Source: Paraspadella gotoi (lineage: Eukaryota > Chaetognatha). From it: a DNA stretch of 64,000 nucleotides. Location of the stretch: the NCBI GenBank assembly GCA_051294375.1, contig CM119270.1, positions 15,623,845 through 15,687,844 on the forward strand, given 5' to 3'. Position numbers and translations under genes: made by a program. Below the pieces are notes generated by a model. The model saw only the letters and a list, made by a program, of their open reading frames with translations, was not told the origin of the DNA and made no database searches. This document shows, piece by piece, positions 10,863 to 23,906 of this stretch; the stretch's first letter is position 1, and the number at the start of each line of letters is the position of its first letter.

Positions 10863-13800
10863 TGACGGAACAAATACAGCGAGAAGGCAGAGAATAAGAA
10901 GTCCCGGTTCTCCAAGAGGGACAGGGAGGGTTTTTAGTGTAGCCTTGTACATTATGCAGCGAAAGAGAAATATTTTGCATAAAAGAATTGCGATCAGATT
11001 TTCAAACTTGAAGCGATCAATTTTTCTTTTCCTCTCACCGAGAAATAAAAGGGAGAGAATTGAAAATCTAGGCAATGAGCTGATCGAGACTCGTTTGGAA
11101 AACTTAGCTGTTAGTTAGTTTTAAATATCTTCATCAATATTTTTCGGTCAACCTCCTTTAAACTAAATTATTATTTAGCTTTCAACTGAATCTCCATTTT
11201 TACAGAATGAAGACTAAGTTGAATAATATATTGATATAAATATGACACAATTAAATATTTCTTTCCCTTTTTGATTAAAAAAACCGGAGAGTCTTCGTAT
11301 GTTAACGGTCGACTCCCGGGTCAAGACCTGGAGTTAAGTACGTTCACAACCGAGCAGCCGACGCCTGTTAGCGCCTGATGCGGCCAGGGGCATCGAAACC
11401 TTTGCCTAGCCTCCTCCTTTGGCCCCCGACTAAGCTGTAGGCAATCCATATCGGGGTCCCGACTCGTTATTCAGAGCAGCTCTTTCTTTTCTGCTCGAAG
11501 TGGCAGGGCTTTTTTGCTGGGAGACAACAACGACGATCAAGAAAGACGACGACAACAACGACAACGACAACGATGAGATGAGAGTAGAAACCAGGAGTCC
11601 TAATTAGTTCCTCTCTCGTCAGAAAACGTATTGCGTTTTGAGAAACGAAATAGCCTTCCTTCTTTTTTTTCATCCCTTTTTTTTTTTGGCTCAAAACTTT
11701 CGTTCATTGTGTAATTTGTTACGGATGAGAAACAATTTCGTCTTAAGTTGTTGATTGATTTAAACTTTTCTCTTCTTTGTTTAGTTTTGTTATTATTGTT
11801 TTTCTTTATGTTAGTTTTATGTCCCTTTGATGGTGGTGACGAGAAAATACGAAAAGTTTGTCCGTTATTAACTTGGAGGAGTGACTATGCATTATTTCTT
11901 GAAGTTCATAATGTTCATGGAATTCCGACTCATCAACCATAATACCAGAACGGGACATAGGGTTCGGCCAAATTATTTCTGCTTTAAGTACATTGTATAG
12001 TTTATTTCTTTTGTTGGTGTTGAGATCAGAATAGTTAAGTAAATATTTAATTTATTTGCAACAACGACAGATGTTTTTAATTCGTACATGTTTTCGGAAT
12101 TTTTAAACGTACAGCCTTCGTCAGCGCTTTGACAGTTTTTTAAGTAGGCAAAATGAAAATAACAAAACAATCGACAACAACAAACAACAGCAACTGCAGT
12201 GGTGAGCAGCAGCAACAACGAGGACTTCAGAAACAAACGACTCAAGAGTTTTTCGCTTTTCCCCAACAACTAAACGAACCATCTAGGACGGCGTCATTTC
12301 GCCAAACGCGACAAGTGACGCCGCCGATTGGCGCATTTCTAGCCGTTGGCGGGTCCGACGGCGGCTTACAGAGGGCGCCGTGGTTTGACGCGCGTCTGAT
12401 TGACGGCCAGGCGCCGGAATCGCGACCCAGATTTTTGTCGGCTTATGGCGTCGGTCCGGCGTCGGTTGGCCAAAAATTAAACCAAGAGGCGAAACGCCAA
12501 ATCTTCCGCGCCTTGGCGTGGCAGGAGCGTGTCCTCCTCAGGGGAGGTATAGCAGTGGGCGACTGATGAAATTTATTTGGCATCGAGAGGAAGTTGAAAG
12601 CAAACCGGCGAAGCGACGCCGTCATTGGCAGCGGGTCTCGTCGACACCCGGCGAGCGCGGCGCTCATTAAAGCGAGGAAAATCTCACGGGGCGTCCCATA
12701 TCTCGAACTGAATAATCAAAAGCCGGCGGCCGCGGGATCGCAGAAGGGATCCTGCGCTACATGAAGCCACTTTAGGGTCATAGGTGCCATTTCATTTCAA
12801 TCTTTTGACTCCCATATTAGGACATGGTAACCAATTTAACAACCATGACGCCACTTTAGGGCATGGTGGCCATTTCAGCTCCATGAACGCCCTTCAGAGT
12901 TTGGTACCATTTAACTCAATGACGTCAACGTTAGGGACATGGTTAGATTTCATTCAGAATGATGGCGTGATGCAATTAAAACCTGTGCTTCCAATTTTAG
13001 ACAATTCAAGTCAACCGACCAATTTCCTCAATGGCGTCACTTCACAGACTTGACGCCTTTGCAAAGTCAATCTCTTAACCATTTCAAGTCAAGAATTTCA
13101 TTTAGTTTTAGATAACAATTCAACTAACAACTACAGTTGAATCTCATGGTTCTCGCAGAGTCGGGTTCAGGTTTCGTCGTCGCTTCGAGGACAATAGTTT
13201 CCATTTCGTTAACAAGAAAAAAAAATGTATATAAGAAATATTTTTGAGTATCACCTGGTTACGTTACATTGGAGTAAAATGAGCAAAAAAAGTCAACTCG
13301 ATTGGACAAGAGGATCAACGACGACCTTACGTCCCTTTTCCGAGAAATTCGCAGCGTAGCGCACGCAATGATTAGAATTTGTGTTGTCAAAGTGTGTCGT
13401 TCCAGATGGACACGACTACTTGTCGGAAGGCATTTTTGAGTAGAAAAGTCCGTCAATCAAAACCGTGCATCATTGCAGATGGCGCGCGCGTTTTTCCGAG
13501 CTTTACGAAAAATTCGGCGAGAGTGAGAGAGAGAGGAGAGAGAGAGAGAGAGAGAGAGAGCCATTTCGGTAGAGTAGATGCTGCATCTGTTGTTGGGCAC
13601 CTCAGGAACCGAGGGTAAAACGCGCGCCGCCTCGATTTGACCTTTTTTTGGCAGATTGGACACGCATGCGAACGTGGGTGCGAATATAGGAGCGTGTCAA
13701 ATCGTTTTCGGCGTGTCAATCACGCGCACCCTACGTACGTGTCAGCCCGCCATCTCAGTGTCAGCCCCGCCATCTCGGTCGTTCGTAGTGTCGAGCGGCC

Positions 13801-14009
13801 AAAAATAAAAAGAAAGAAAGGCAACCGCTCTCCTTTTTTATCTCCTTTGCTGCTTTCCCTTTTTAAAAAGTTAAACAGAAGCGCGCAGAGAGAAAGATTC
13901 TTTTTTTAAAAAAAGCGAGCACGACCCTTCGTTCCCCTTAGTTTTTTCTTCGTCTTTTATTTCCTTTTTTCCTTTTTGGTGTTAATCTTTTTTTTTTAAA
14001 AAAAGGGAG

Positions 14010-14107
<98 letters not shown>

Positions 14108-14269
14108 GAAATCCGTCCAAGCGCAAGCCATCTCTTTTCCTCCGCTCAAGAAAAATCGCCCTTGAGACAGAAATGTGTAGAAAAACCACCGGGAGGCGGA
14201 GGAGGAGGAAAAGAAAGAAGAAAGAAGAAGAGAGAAGAGGGAGGAAGCGGAAAATGCGATTTCCTTCGG

Positions 14270-14336
<67 letters not shown>

Positions 14337-14547
14337 TATTGCGCTCTAAATCGTGGCAGGCGGGATCTTCGAGCATTTCCTTTCCTTAAAACGTTTTCCT
14401 CCTTTTTTCCTCCTGTCTCTCTTTTCTCTCTTTAATTCCTTATTACTTCTTTCCATCAAAAGAAAAGCACTTTTTTTTTTTGCTCCAAAGTTATTTCGCA
14501 TTTGTAGATTTTTTAACAGATGATAGTATAAACAGGAACGTGCAATC

Positions 14548-14625
<78 letters not shown>

Positions 14626-15012
14626 TAGAGATAGAAAAGAAAGTGAAAGAGAGCGACAGAAAGAAAAAAAAAGTAGCAAGTGTGCGACCCGGTTGCCATC
14701 CTCTTCGCCAACCCTCCTCTTCCTCCTCCTGGCTCTCTCCTCCTCTTAGGCGAGCTTTGCTTGAGGTCCGTCGTGCTAAAAGGGGCGCACCATCTTTCTC
14801 TCGGCTTCTCTTCACCTCCGCCGCTGCACTGTTTCCGCGATGTTCGCCCTCCGACGACGGCCGTCCTGCGGTCCGTCCTGCGCCCGCCTGCCGCTGCTGC
14901 CGCTGCAGCCTCGCCCGCCCGACGTTAACGTTTGAGAGAGCAAACGATAAAGGGGTGAATACTGAACGGAGGGGGCCCGTACCCATGAAATCTGTTTTGA
15001 AAAAAAAAAAAT
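10441..15012. repeat. Large tandem duplication, copy B
   Basis: This second copy of the 5,965-10,440 block begins at the junction GAAAAAAAAAAAAAGAGAGAG and ends at a similar poly-A after CCATGAAATCTGTTTTG. About 190 bases later comes the 25-N gap at 15,203. The one-base indels between copies and the gap beside the copy suggest an unmerged overlap rather than a biological duplication. No gene is called. Confidence 0.85.
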
Positions 15013-15202
15013 GGGGGGGGAAAGGAAAAAAAAAACCTCGCTTAAATGAGGACAGGAGGAGATCTAGTGAGGAAAGAGGGGGGGAAGTGAAGGGAGTGAA
15101 AAATCCCGGCGCGGGCCCGGGGGGTGTTTTTTTTATTCGGAGCGGTTTAGTGGATTCATCTCGGGGCACGCAGGGGGTGGTGGAGGGTGAGCGTGGGGGC
15201 GG

Positions 15203-15227
15203 NNNNNNNNNNNNNNNNNNNNNNNNN
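15203..15227. other. Assembly gap (25 N)
   Basis: Exactly 25 N, the same size as the gaps at 41,095 and 55,559. A fixed length indicates unknown true size or a failed merge. Confidence 0.98.
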
Positions 15228-17572
15228 GGGGCAGGTTCAACGACGTGTATTCGAGATGATTTAAAATATATAAAAAAAAAAAAGCTTTGGATTCCAGGTG
15301 AAGAATCGTTGCTTTGCGTGTTGCGCACGTGACTGTTGGATACGTGCGAAGGAGAAAAAGCTGTGTCTTTAGGACGAAAGGAAACCTGACACCAGCTGTG
15401 ATTCCTTTTTCGCGTTGGCTGAAGAGCTACAGGGTGATTTATGGGAAGAGATACGAAAATTAAATGGCAGTGATTTTCATCAATTTATAATGTTTTCTTT
15501 TTTTTTTTTATTCTAATATCTCTGTAGTTTGTAATCTCTGAGCTTTTCATATGTCAAATGATTCATGATAATTTCGCTGCTAAAATAAAACTATGTTTTA
15601 CAGATCTTCTATTTATCAACTATATTTTTTCCGTCAGTACTAGTCAGAGAAAACGTTGTAGAGCGCATCTCCAATTAATTGAGTTGATTAATTGCAGGTT
15701 TTCGAATTTACTAATTTGATATCATTTTTCATTGGTTGTTGTTGATGTTGTTGTTGTTGATGATGTTGTTGATGATGTTGTTGAAGATGTTGTTGATGAT
15801 TTTGTTGACGACGATGATGATGATTACGATGACGATAACGATGATAATGAAAATGTTTATAATGTTAATAATGACAACGATTAATTTGATGGTGACAGCA
15901 ACAATGACGATGACATCGTCGTCTAAGGACGACCCTGCCGCTAATGATGACGATGATAAAATCCACTTCGACATCTGCTCCTTTCTCCTTCTCCAAACTA
16001 ATCGTAAGTGAAAACGAGGCGTCACCTCGCAGCGCAACCCTAAACCCTCTCGAAGGCGTCGAGGGAAGAAACCTCTTCCATATTCCTTAACTTTAAGCGC
16101 CCGTCGGGAAGGAGCGGCTCGAGCCGGTCGAGCATAACATTGAGCCCGAGGACGGGATTACGAAATACGATTGTCGAATGTCGAGTGCAGGCTTGTAAGT
16201 GCGTTGTCGTTAGACAATGAGATCTGAATTTTAATGAATATATGGAAAAGGGATCGTTGAAAGTAGCATTAAGCTCAGAGCAACACTATACATTATAGTA
16301 AAGTATTGATTAGTTAATTGAAACACTTCCAGAGAACACCAAACATTAGCAAATACTTGGCGCGACTTTTTTTTTCGCAATAAAACCGAGCAGCGGTCGT
16401 GATGAGCCAAAAACGAACATTAGTGAACGAGTCTTTTTTCTTGTTTTATTCATGAGAGACTTTGGAATTCTGACGAAACGTTTGAGCGTAGGACAAACGC
16501 TGCTGAATATTTGGACACGAGGTATATTCTGGTATCTTTAATAAATTCTACGCTTTGGGCTTTATGTCAGCACATTTCAACGCAATATACGTAGAAAATT
16601 GATTCCCGACTGATGACACCTCGAAAGCTGCAATTTTTCTTGATTTTCAACACCGGAATTTGAATTTTGCCACAATTTTCTCCCTTTTCTCTAATGACGA
16701 ATTCCTTTCAATTTTTTGTGGATAAGGAGAATGAGTAAATGTGTTTTTCAATTTTCGATATTTAATTTTTCACAAGATTAATTACGGTTTCTATTGCGAA
16801 TGTATTAAATCCGGCTCTTTACATTTTCTAAAGAAATAAAGAGAAATATCTATCTTATTTGCGCGACTTAAAAAAAAAAGAAAAAGAGAAAGAAAAAAAA
16901 ATGTTGGTGCCATAAACGCGACGGAATCAAAAATATTTTTCTTCTCCGTCGGAGTTTTTAACCACGAATCTGCCTCGCCCTCTAAATGGCAGAGAAATAA
17001 TCTCGGCGTCTCGGACGGACGGACGGACGGACGGACGGTGGGCCGTCTTTTAAACGGACGAACGGACAGGAATGGAGAATCCGCACGACAGCCAAGGGCG
17101 CAATTTAAAAAAAAAAAAAAAAAAAGAGGCGCGGAATTTGAAAAAAAAAAGGACGGGGAAGGAAGAAAAAACGGATTTATGTTCCAATGTTTTGGTTTTT
17201 TTTTTTTAAAAGATGAATGCGGAAGCCATGAAGTTTTATTTCTTTTTCTTTTTCTTTTTCTTTCTTTCTCTTTCTTCTTCTTGGTCTCGTTGTTTTTGTT
17301 GTTGTAATCGTTTTCTTCTTCGATTCGACAGAAAATGCGTAATTAAATCCTTAATCGTTGGAAGGAAGGAAAGGCCATTTCCTTCCAGTTCCAGTTCCAA
17401 TTTCCCCCCCTCAATCCCTCACCCTTAATCCCTCGCTTCTATCCCTACTCCCCCCCTTCCCAAACTTACTATTCTCTCCCCCTCTTAAGTCCTCTCCCGC
17501 GCGTCGGTCTGTCTGTTGCGGAATGAATGCGAATCTTTCGAATGGAAGGTCGCGGCATCTTGTCCCAAGGAG

Positions 17573-17574
<2 letters not shown>

Positions 17575-17614
<40 letters not shown>

Positions 17615-17664
17615 CTCTCTCTCTCTCTTCTCTCCTCTCTCTCTCTCTCTCCTCTCTCTCTTCT
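17575..17664. repeat. (CT)n microsatellite
   Basis: Interrupted CT dinucleotide tract of about 90 bases. Confidence 0.9.
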
Positions 17665-17730
17665 AAAAAAAGAGGGAGCAGGATTCCTACTGCCCTTCTT
17701 GAGACTTTAAACGAAAGAAATAATCGGTTT

Positions 17731-17761
<31 letters not shown>

Positions 17762-19021
17762 GTCCCATTTCTCAAGTCAGTTTGTTCTAAATCCGTTTTT
17801 CTTTTTTAATCTCTCCGTCTGTCCATCCGTTTCTCACTCGGACCGAGGGACTGATGAATAATAACCAGCCTCAAGAGTTTCTCACCTTCGACCCTATCAA
17901 GCTTTTTCTCTCTGACCCAAATGAAATAAAAAAAGGAAAGCAGAAATAGGGAAGCCAAGCATCTGCTTGCCTCACAAAACTGAATGGAGAGGGATCGGCT
18001 TTTCGCCTCGTAAAATCCTCCCATCTTCCCCCTGGCGCTGATTAAGCGAAGGAGATGCGAAAAAAATACATTTTTATTCCTTTCCTCAGAAATCAAAGGT
18101 TAAAAAGGGGAACATTTATTAAAAGATTAAACGTTGATTAAGTATTAAGTGGCTCAAGGTGACTTTTTTTAAAATTATTATCAGTATTCTTAAAGGTTTT
18201 AGTTTTTCAGTGAATCTAGGCCTACGGTGTGTATTTTGGATGTTTTTAAAAAAATAGCTTCTTCGCATAACTGTATAGTATACATATACATATATATATA
18301 CATATACATATACATATACAATGTACATTGTACATATGCTTAAAACCGAAATTTTCATTGTTTACATTATTAAACTCTTAATTCGTCAATTGTTTTTTGT
18401 TCACGCATTACGCAAAAGAGGCGCCTGTGGACAGCTCGGAAAATCAAAAAAGAGCATCTTTATACGTCGAGATGTTAGTACAGTTAGTTGCAGCAAAAAC
18501 CCAGTGAGAGAAAATTATTTTAGATTTAACATTATGCAAAATGATTGTAATATCGATTTTTTTATTTTGATATCATTTATTTTCCATATTCAGATGATTT
18601 CAGATTATAAATTAAGGAGAATAGTTTTAGTATTAGTTCACAACAGCGGCAAAATAATTTAATATACAGACAAACACGGACCAAATGGAGAAAATAGATT
18701 ATAAAAATTTTGTCTTCGTAATTGTGTAAATTTGAGTTTTTTCTAAAGTCGATTTTGGTCAATTTTATAATGGCAAATTTTGTTACTATTATTTTGGTAT
18801 AGGTTTTAGAATTGTTTAGACGAATTATTTCGAGAAAAAAACTTGACAAACAAATCTTAACAAAACACGTCTTTTAACTTAACTCAATCAGTGAAAGCGA
18901 CAACAAAAAATTGACCACTGAATTCTTCTTCCCTGATGTGTCGCTTAACTTTTCGCCTTCGTTCAACTCGACGCCTTTGCGTCTCATGACGTGATGAATG
19001 TTGCAGATTTCTTCCACCCAC

Positions 19022-19090
19022 CGCCATCTGGCCATCTTGCTCATCTTGCCCATCTTGCCCATCTTGCCCATCTTGCCCATCTTGCCATCT
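19022..19090. repeat. 9-bp tandem repeat CATCTTGCC
   Basis: Seven near-perfect units. The minus frame through it reads Met-Gly-Lys repeats, but no splice sites or recognisable domain support coding. Confidence 0.8.
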
Positions 19091-19750
19091 AGCTCAGCTC
19101 CCGTGGAGATTCCCTTCCTTTTTTTTCCTCTCCCTTCCTTATTCTTCCTACCTTTTTTTTCTTAATTATCATCAGCGAACAAACAGCTGCTTCTTTTCTT
19201 CTATTTTCTCTTTAATTTTTCTTTTTCAGGGAAAAAAATAATATAATAAGCTTATGGGACTGTCATCAAATGAATTTGAATGGTAATAAATTATGAAAGA
19301 CGGCTCTGTTGATAAATGATAGTTACCATAGTAAATAAGTTAGGTTTAACATGAGAATTTTTTTTTATAATAACAAATAACCAAACTGACTTTTTATTAC
19401 CAAAAATTTATATATTTATGTCAGATAACTTAACAATCAGCGTTAAAAATGGTTAAAATGTTAAAAACTGTTAAAATTTTGACGAAAAAATGAAGAAAAG
19501 AGACTCCGCGCCTGAGAGCCACTGATTATACTATATACTATATATACTCGTCCCTCGGCTTAATTAATTAATTAATTAACTAGCTCTAACTACGACCGAA
19601 ATACATAAGGACACGGGAATATGGGAATGTTTTTTTTTTTATAATTTGTAGTATTTTAGGCAAAAGGAAAAATGCTTTGAATCAAAGCTACGGTGAGTAA
19701 GATTTCTAACATGTGAACTATGTACTAAGAACAGAAGGTGGAGAGGGGGT

Positions 19751-19752
19751 AG

Positions 19753-19810
<58 letters not shown>

Positions 19811-19833
19811 AGAGAGAGAGAGAGAGAGAGAAA
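19751..19833. repeat. (GA)n microsatellite
   Basis: GA dinucleotide tract interrupted by single bases. Confidence 0.9.
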
Positions 19834-21649
19834 GAGACAGAGTGAAAATAAAGAAAGTTGAACAATGAACATCAACGTTAAGACGTCAAACGGAAATTGA
19901 CAACGAAAAGAGCAATTTGTGGCAACGAATCTAGTAGCAACAGATTGTGGCAACAGATTGTGGCAACAGATTGTGGCAAACTTTACGGGCGCATCCGGGA
20001 CTCAGAAAAAAAAACTATCGGTGAAAAGAAACAACCGGGGGGGGGGGAAATCGAAAATGAGGTGCAATGTCAGAAATGTCGATTGGTAATAGGGAAATGA
20101 AAAGGATGGGAAACTCAAATTTGTGATTCGCTTTTGTTTTAGTTTAATATTTAATTTAAATGTTATTGTAAAGATTAAAACGTTGGGGTCATACTGTAGT
20201 ATTAGTTTTGAATTGTTTGATGTAATCATATCGGTTATCTCACATTTAAAGATAAGATAAGAAGGCGTTTTAATTTTTATGAAAAATATTTTTTAATTTA
20301 TAGAGGATTGTTAACTTTAAACCTTTTTGAAAAAAAAAAAACAACTTAGTAATCATTAACCAGGGATTAAATTTGCCTAAAGTTACTTTGGGACATATTA
20401 GCAGAATTTCAAATTTTAGCAGTTAATTTGTAAAAAAAAAAAAATTATTTCTCCTGGAATTTCGCAGGTACATAGTGGAATTTAGGATATAGACACAGTC
20501 AAGCAAAGGCAGAACAAATGTACCGATGATAAAATCAAAATCAAATCATGACACGGAGACTCAACAGTCAAAAAAACTCCGGAAGGAACCTTAATTTTTT
20601 TAGCAATAATATTCAGTTTTATTTCGGGTAGCTGCTAGATGTAAAAACACGAATTCATCCTAGTTGCTACTTCTACTAAAGGACTTAAAACGTAACAATA
20701 GATTATACAACAACAGATTGTTTAAAGCGAAATAAACACGAACAGGTCGGAGTTTCCCTTGTTTGAAAACAATTTCAAAATTTCAAAAAAAAAAAAGTTA
20801 AGAAAAAATTAAACACTCTTTAAAACTATTACTTATTAAATAACTGTATTAACATTTTCCTCATCGCATTACGTTAACGACTCCTTCCCGTCTTTTACAC
20901 AGAAAACCGTAAATGATAACAAGGAACAATTTGTCTTTAGTCTCACAGGAGATACCGAACTCTAGACGGTTCTAAAAGGTTTGTTTTGAGGGTTTTACAG
21001 TTTTTTGGGGAGAATTGGCATATAGTGTAACAATTTCAAATGAACACATGTCAAAGTTAATCATCTTTTTTTTTTTAAATTCATTCCTTCAATAACTAGA
21101 AGACAACAAGAAGAAACAGAGAAAAATTGTAAATAAACAATATTTTTTTTTGAAGAACTATTATCGTCAACGGACGTGCGACAATAATTGATTGCATGAT
21201 TAATTTCTTTTTTTTTTTAATATTTTGGTTGTTTTTTTTTTTGTTTTTTTTTTTGGTTGGTGAAGCTGAGGAGGGATAAGTGCGTGAGGTAGGCGTCCTT
21301 CTCTTGGCTCCATTGTCTCATTGCAAGTCGGACTCATTGGCTGCGGTTGTTGTTGTTGTTGTTGTTATCAGAAACATTTCGAACGTTTTTTTGGTTACGT
21401 TACGTTCTTGTCGTCGTAGTCGTTGTTGTTGTTGTTGTCGTTAACGTCGTCAATGTTGTTCTTAATATTTTGTCGTTTAAGTCGTTGTCTATCTGTCCGT
21501 TTAGTCTTGTCTTTTCTAGGGCAGTCCGCGCCCCGAAATGCCAATAAATGACAAGCTTCTCCCATTTTTAAGGTTGGGTTTTTAAGTCAAAACACCGCCT
21601 CGCCAATAAAGTCTCAACGCGTGGTTCTTGTTTTGGGTCTGCCCAAATT

Positions 21650-21655
21650 TTTATT
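21650..21655 (-). terminator. Candidate poly(A) signal AATAAA for the minus-strand copine gene
   Basis: This is the first AATAAA I see on the minus strand after the stop codon at 22,135, which would give a 3' UTR of roughly 500 bases. The region is AT-rich, so a chance match is quite possible. Confidence 0.3.
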
Positions 21656-22134
21656 TCTTTTACAAAAAAATCCTTTGGTCTAAATGTAAAAAGTCCGCAA
21701 AATATACGTAGTATTTTCAGTGCTTCCACCCTAGTTCAGCAAGTTTGGCGGCCTCTTCGGGTACTGGATTGTACTAGGTTGGCTTTTAGGGTCAAATACT
21801 AATCGATCTTCTTAGGGGTTAAAAGATAGGGAAGACCTGGGGCGTGGGCGAAGGACCTATTGCGCGATTGTGGCACAGTTTTTTGGTCTTGACTTTTTAT
21901 GGAAACTTCGTAACGAGCAAAAGTGAAAAAGAATTAATTGCCTCGTGTCTTAAGAGTTTCTACAATCATATAATCTGTACCCATCCGAATCTTTTCAAAT
22001 GGGTCACTTTCGACGTCTTCCGGTCGAGATGTGGTCCAGAGGAGCCCTTTGAAAGGGGGTCTTCAAATCCGGTCCGAAGACCTCTTCCATTCCATCAAGG
22101 GGTCTCAGTTAGGTCCTCTCGCCCTGGCCCGGGG

Positions 22135-22389
22135 TCATTTGGGGATCTCGTCCGGCTTGGCGCTGTTGGGGGGCGAATCGAAGCAGAAGGAGACCGTCTG
22201 CTTGAGTTTGGAGGAATTGGGTTTCGAGGATTCCTTCCCCGCGGAGGTTGAGGGCGGACGCAGCACCGAAACGGCGGGAGTCCGAAGTTCGGGGTGATGC
22301 TGCGTCGGCGGCGGCGGCGGCGGCGGCGGCGGCGGGAGAGGCTGGGCGGAAGACGAAAGAGGCGGCGGAATCGAAGAGGGAAGGTTGGA
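22135..22389 (-). CDS. Copine tail, last exon (84 residues and stop)
   Basis: The acceptor (rc CATCCTTCTTCCACAG) lies at 22,390-22,391 and the exon continues in phase 0 from the preceding exon. It encodes SNLPSSIPPPLSSSAQ, a run of prolines, then a Ser/Lys stretch and ends KLKQTVSFCFDSPPNSAKPD followed by EIPK and a TGA stop at 22,135-22,137. The plus strand is also open here but has no splice support. Function is unknown; the composition is that of a disordered C-terminus. Confidence 0.75.
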   Translation of the reverse strand, partial: SNLPSSIPPPLSSSAQPLPPPPPPPPPPTQHHPELRTPAVSVLRPPSTSAGKESSKPNSSKLKQTVSFCFDSPPNSAKPDEIPK

Positions 22390-22480
22390 CTGTGGAAGAA
22401 GGATGATCGAGAACTTTATCATCATTATCATCGTTATCATTATCATCATCATCATCCTCATCATCATCCGAATATTCTAA
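22300..22480. repeat. Trinucleotide runs (CGG)n and (ATC)n
   Basis: A (CGG)n run of about 10 units inside the last exon encodes the proline run, and an ATCATT/ATC run fills the 92-base intron between the last two exons. Confidence 0.8.
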
Positions 22481-22481
22481 C

Positions 22482-23906
22482 CTTTCTCGACTTTGAAGGA
22501 AGCGTGGAGTGAAAGGACGACGCCGTCATCGACGCGGCCACGCCTCCTCTCCCGCTTCTCCACGGCAGAGTCGGCGCCCTGGAGGCGTCAAAGGCGTCAA
22601 ACGCGTCGTCGGCTTCTCCCTTCTTCCGAGAATCGGACAATACTCCACCTCCTCCTCCTCCTCCTCCTCCTCCTCCGACCAAAGTCAACACGCTGCCGCC
22701 GAAGAATCCCGTTGTCGGCCGCGCGTCGCCGCCGACGAACCCCGCCGCGCCGCTCACAAAACCATGCGGCTGCTGCAGGGTCGATTGTTGCAGCGACGGC
22801 TGCTGCAGTGATTGTTGCTGCTGCGCCGGTGCGGCGACACTGTAGCCGGCGAAGGACCGCCTAGTCGCCTTCCGCCGAGAAATGACGGCCGAGTGTCCGC
22901 GGTTGCCGAGAATGAGCCGCGTGGACGAGCCGCTCGAGAAAAGGCTCACCGGCTGCTGGAACTTTTTGGCGCCGGAGGTTGGACGACCCACGACGCCGCT
23001 AAAAGCGGGCGTGTCAGCGTCGTTGGCGTTGACCGGCGCCGTCGCCGGCGTGGAGAAGAATCCTTGGAGGATCCGTGGCGGTCCCGATGTAGGCGCCGAC
23101 GTAGCCGCCGACGCGGCTGCCGACGCGGCCGTGGAAGCGTCTTGATTGGACGAGGCCGAGGAAGAAGTGGGATGATTGGACGAAGATGAGAGCGACGAAG
23201 AAGACGGGATTAAAGTTTGCGGGGAAGAGGAAGAGGAAGAGTTTTGCTGCTGCTGCTGCTGCTGTTGATGATGAAGTTGCTGCTGTTCCTGCTGGTAAGG
23301 ATGCTGCGGAGGAAGATGATGTTGTTGGGGATGAGTAGGATGATGATTGTGGCGACCCCGTCGACCGTCGGATCGAAAGGCGTGGGAGGAGGTAGAGGCC
23401 GAGACGGTGGGCGTGGCTGAGACGGTGGCCGAAGCGACGGAGGACGACGTCGGAAGGAGGAAGCCTTCGCCGAGATCGCCGACGCCGCCGCCGAGATCGA
23501 AGGAGCCGCCGAAACCGACGCCGCCGACGAAGGATTTGGACCAAGCGAAGTCTTCGCCGTCGAAACTGAGGCGAGTCGGGTTTTTCTCTTCTCTCATTCG
23601 TCGGAGCGACGAACGTTGAGCCTCTCGGTTCGTCGTCGTCGTCGTCGTCGTCGTCGGCGTTTTGGAAGACGACGACGACGACGTCCCGAACGACGGTTTC
23701 TTCCCGAAGGCAAACTTGACTTTTTTACGCTGAAGGAGAGGACCGTCGTCGTCGTCGTCGTCGTCGTCGTGGCCGAGTCTGACGTCGTCGTCCTCGTCGT
23801 CGTCGTCGTCGTCAGGGTTGAGCAGCTCTCCTTCCGTCTCCCACTCGCTGTCCATTGAGGTGTTGTCGTCGGCAGCTTCCGCAGCGACTCGTTCCGCCTC
23901 GTTTTC
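22482..23906 (-). CDS. Copine tail, large low-complexity exon (475 codons)
   Basis: The acceptor is rc CTCATTTCTAG at 23,907-23,908 and the donor is GTTAGA at 22,480-22,481; the exon is open throughout in phase 0-0. It starts ENEAERVAAEAADDNTSMDS, followed by two aspartate runs, a basic RKKVKFAFGKKPSFG patch, Ser and Thr runs, SLRRMREEKNPTRLSFDGED, Gly-rich segments, a His/Gln-rich part with eight consecutive glutamines, Ala/Ser stretches, RLILGNRGHSAVISRRKATR, LQQPSLQQSTLQQP repeats and a run of glycines. The length without a stop, and good splice sites, argue for real coding despite the simple composition. An internal Met at 23,853-23,855 could serve as a start for a separate product, so an independent gene is the main alternative. 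Confidence 0.75.

Larger units (their letters stand above)
15228..21649. other. AT-rich intergenic region, no supported gene
   Basis: This stretch holds AT-rich unique sequence, GTT/GAT trinucleotide runs (15,735-15,870), (GGAC)n at about 17,010-17,040, (CT)n at 17,575-17,664, an ATACAT-type repeat at 18,275-18,340, a 9-bp CATCTTGCC repeat at 19,022-19,090 and (GA)n at 19,751-19,833. A short plus-strand frame at 15,910-16,008 ends at a GTAAGT donor and reads SSSKDDPAANDDDDK then IHFDICSFLLLQTN, but it lacks a good acceptor and the opposite strand is also open. I see nothing else that supports a gene. Confidence 0.6.

Noticed and set aside
15735-15870. Met/Leu/Ile-rich frames through GTT/GAT repeats
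   Set aside because: Trinucleotide repeat by-product; both strands are open.
18874-19080. Minus-strand frame with Met-Gly-Lys repeats
   Set aside because: Produced by a 9-bp tandem repeat. Two frames are open and no splice sites or domain support it.
21844-22297. Plus-strand frames overlapping the last copine exon
   Set aside because: They are shadows of a minus-strand exon that has a good acceptor, matching phase and a stop.
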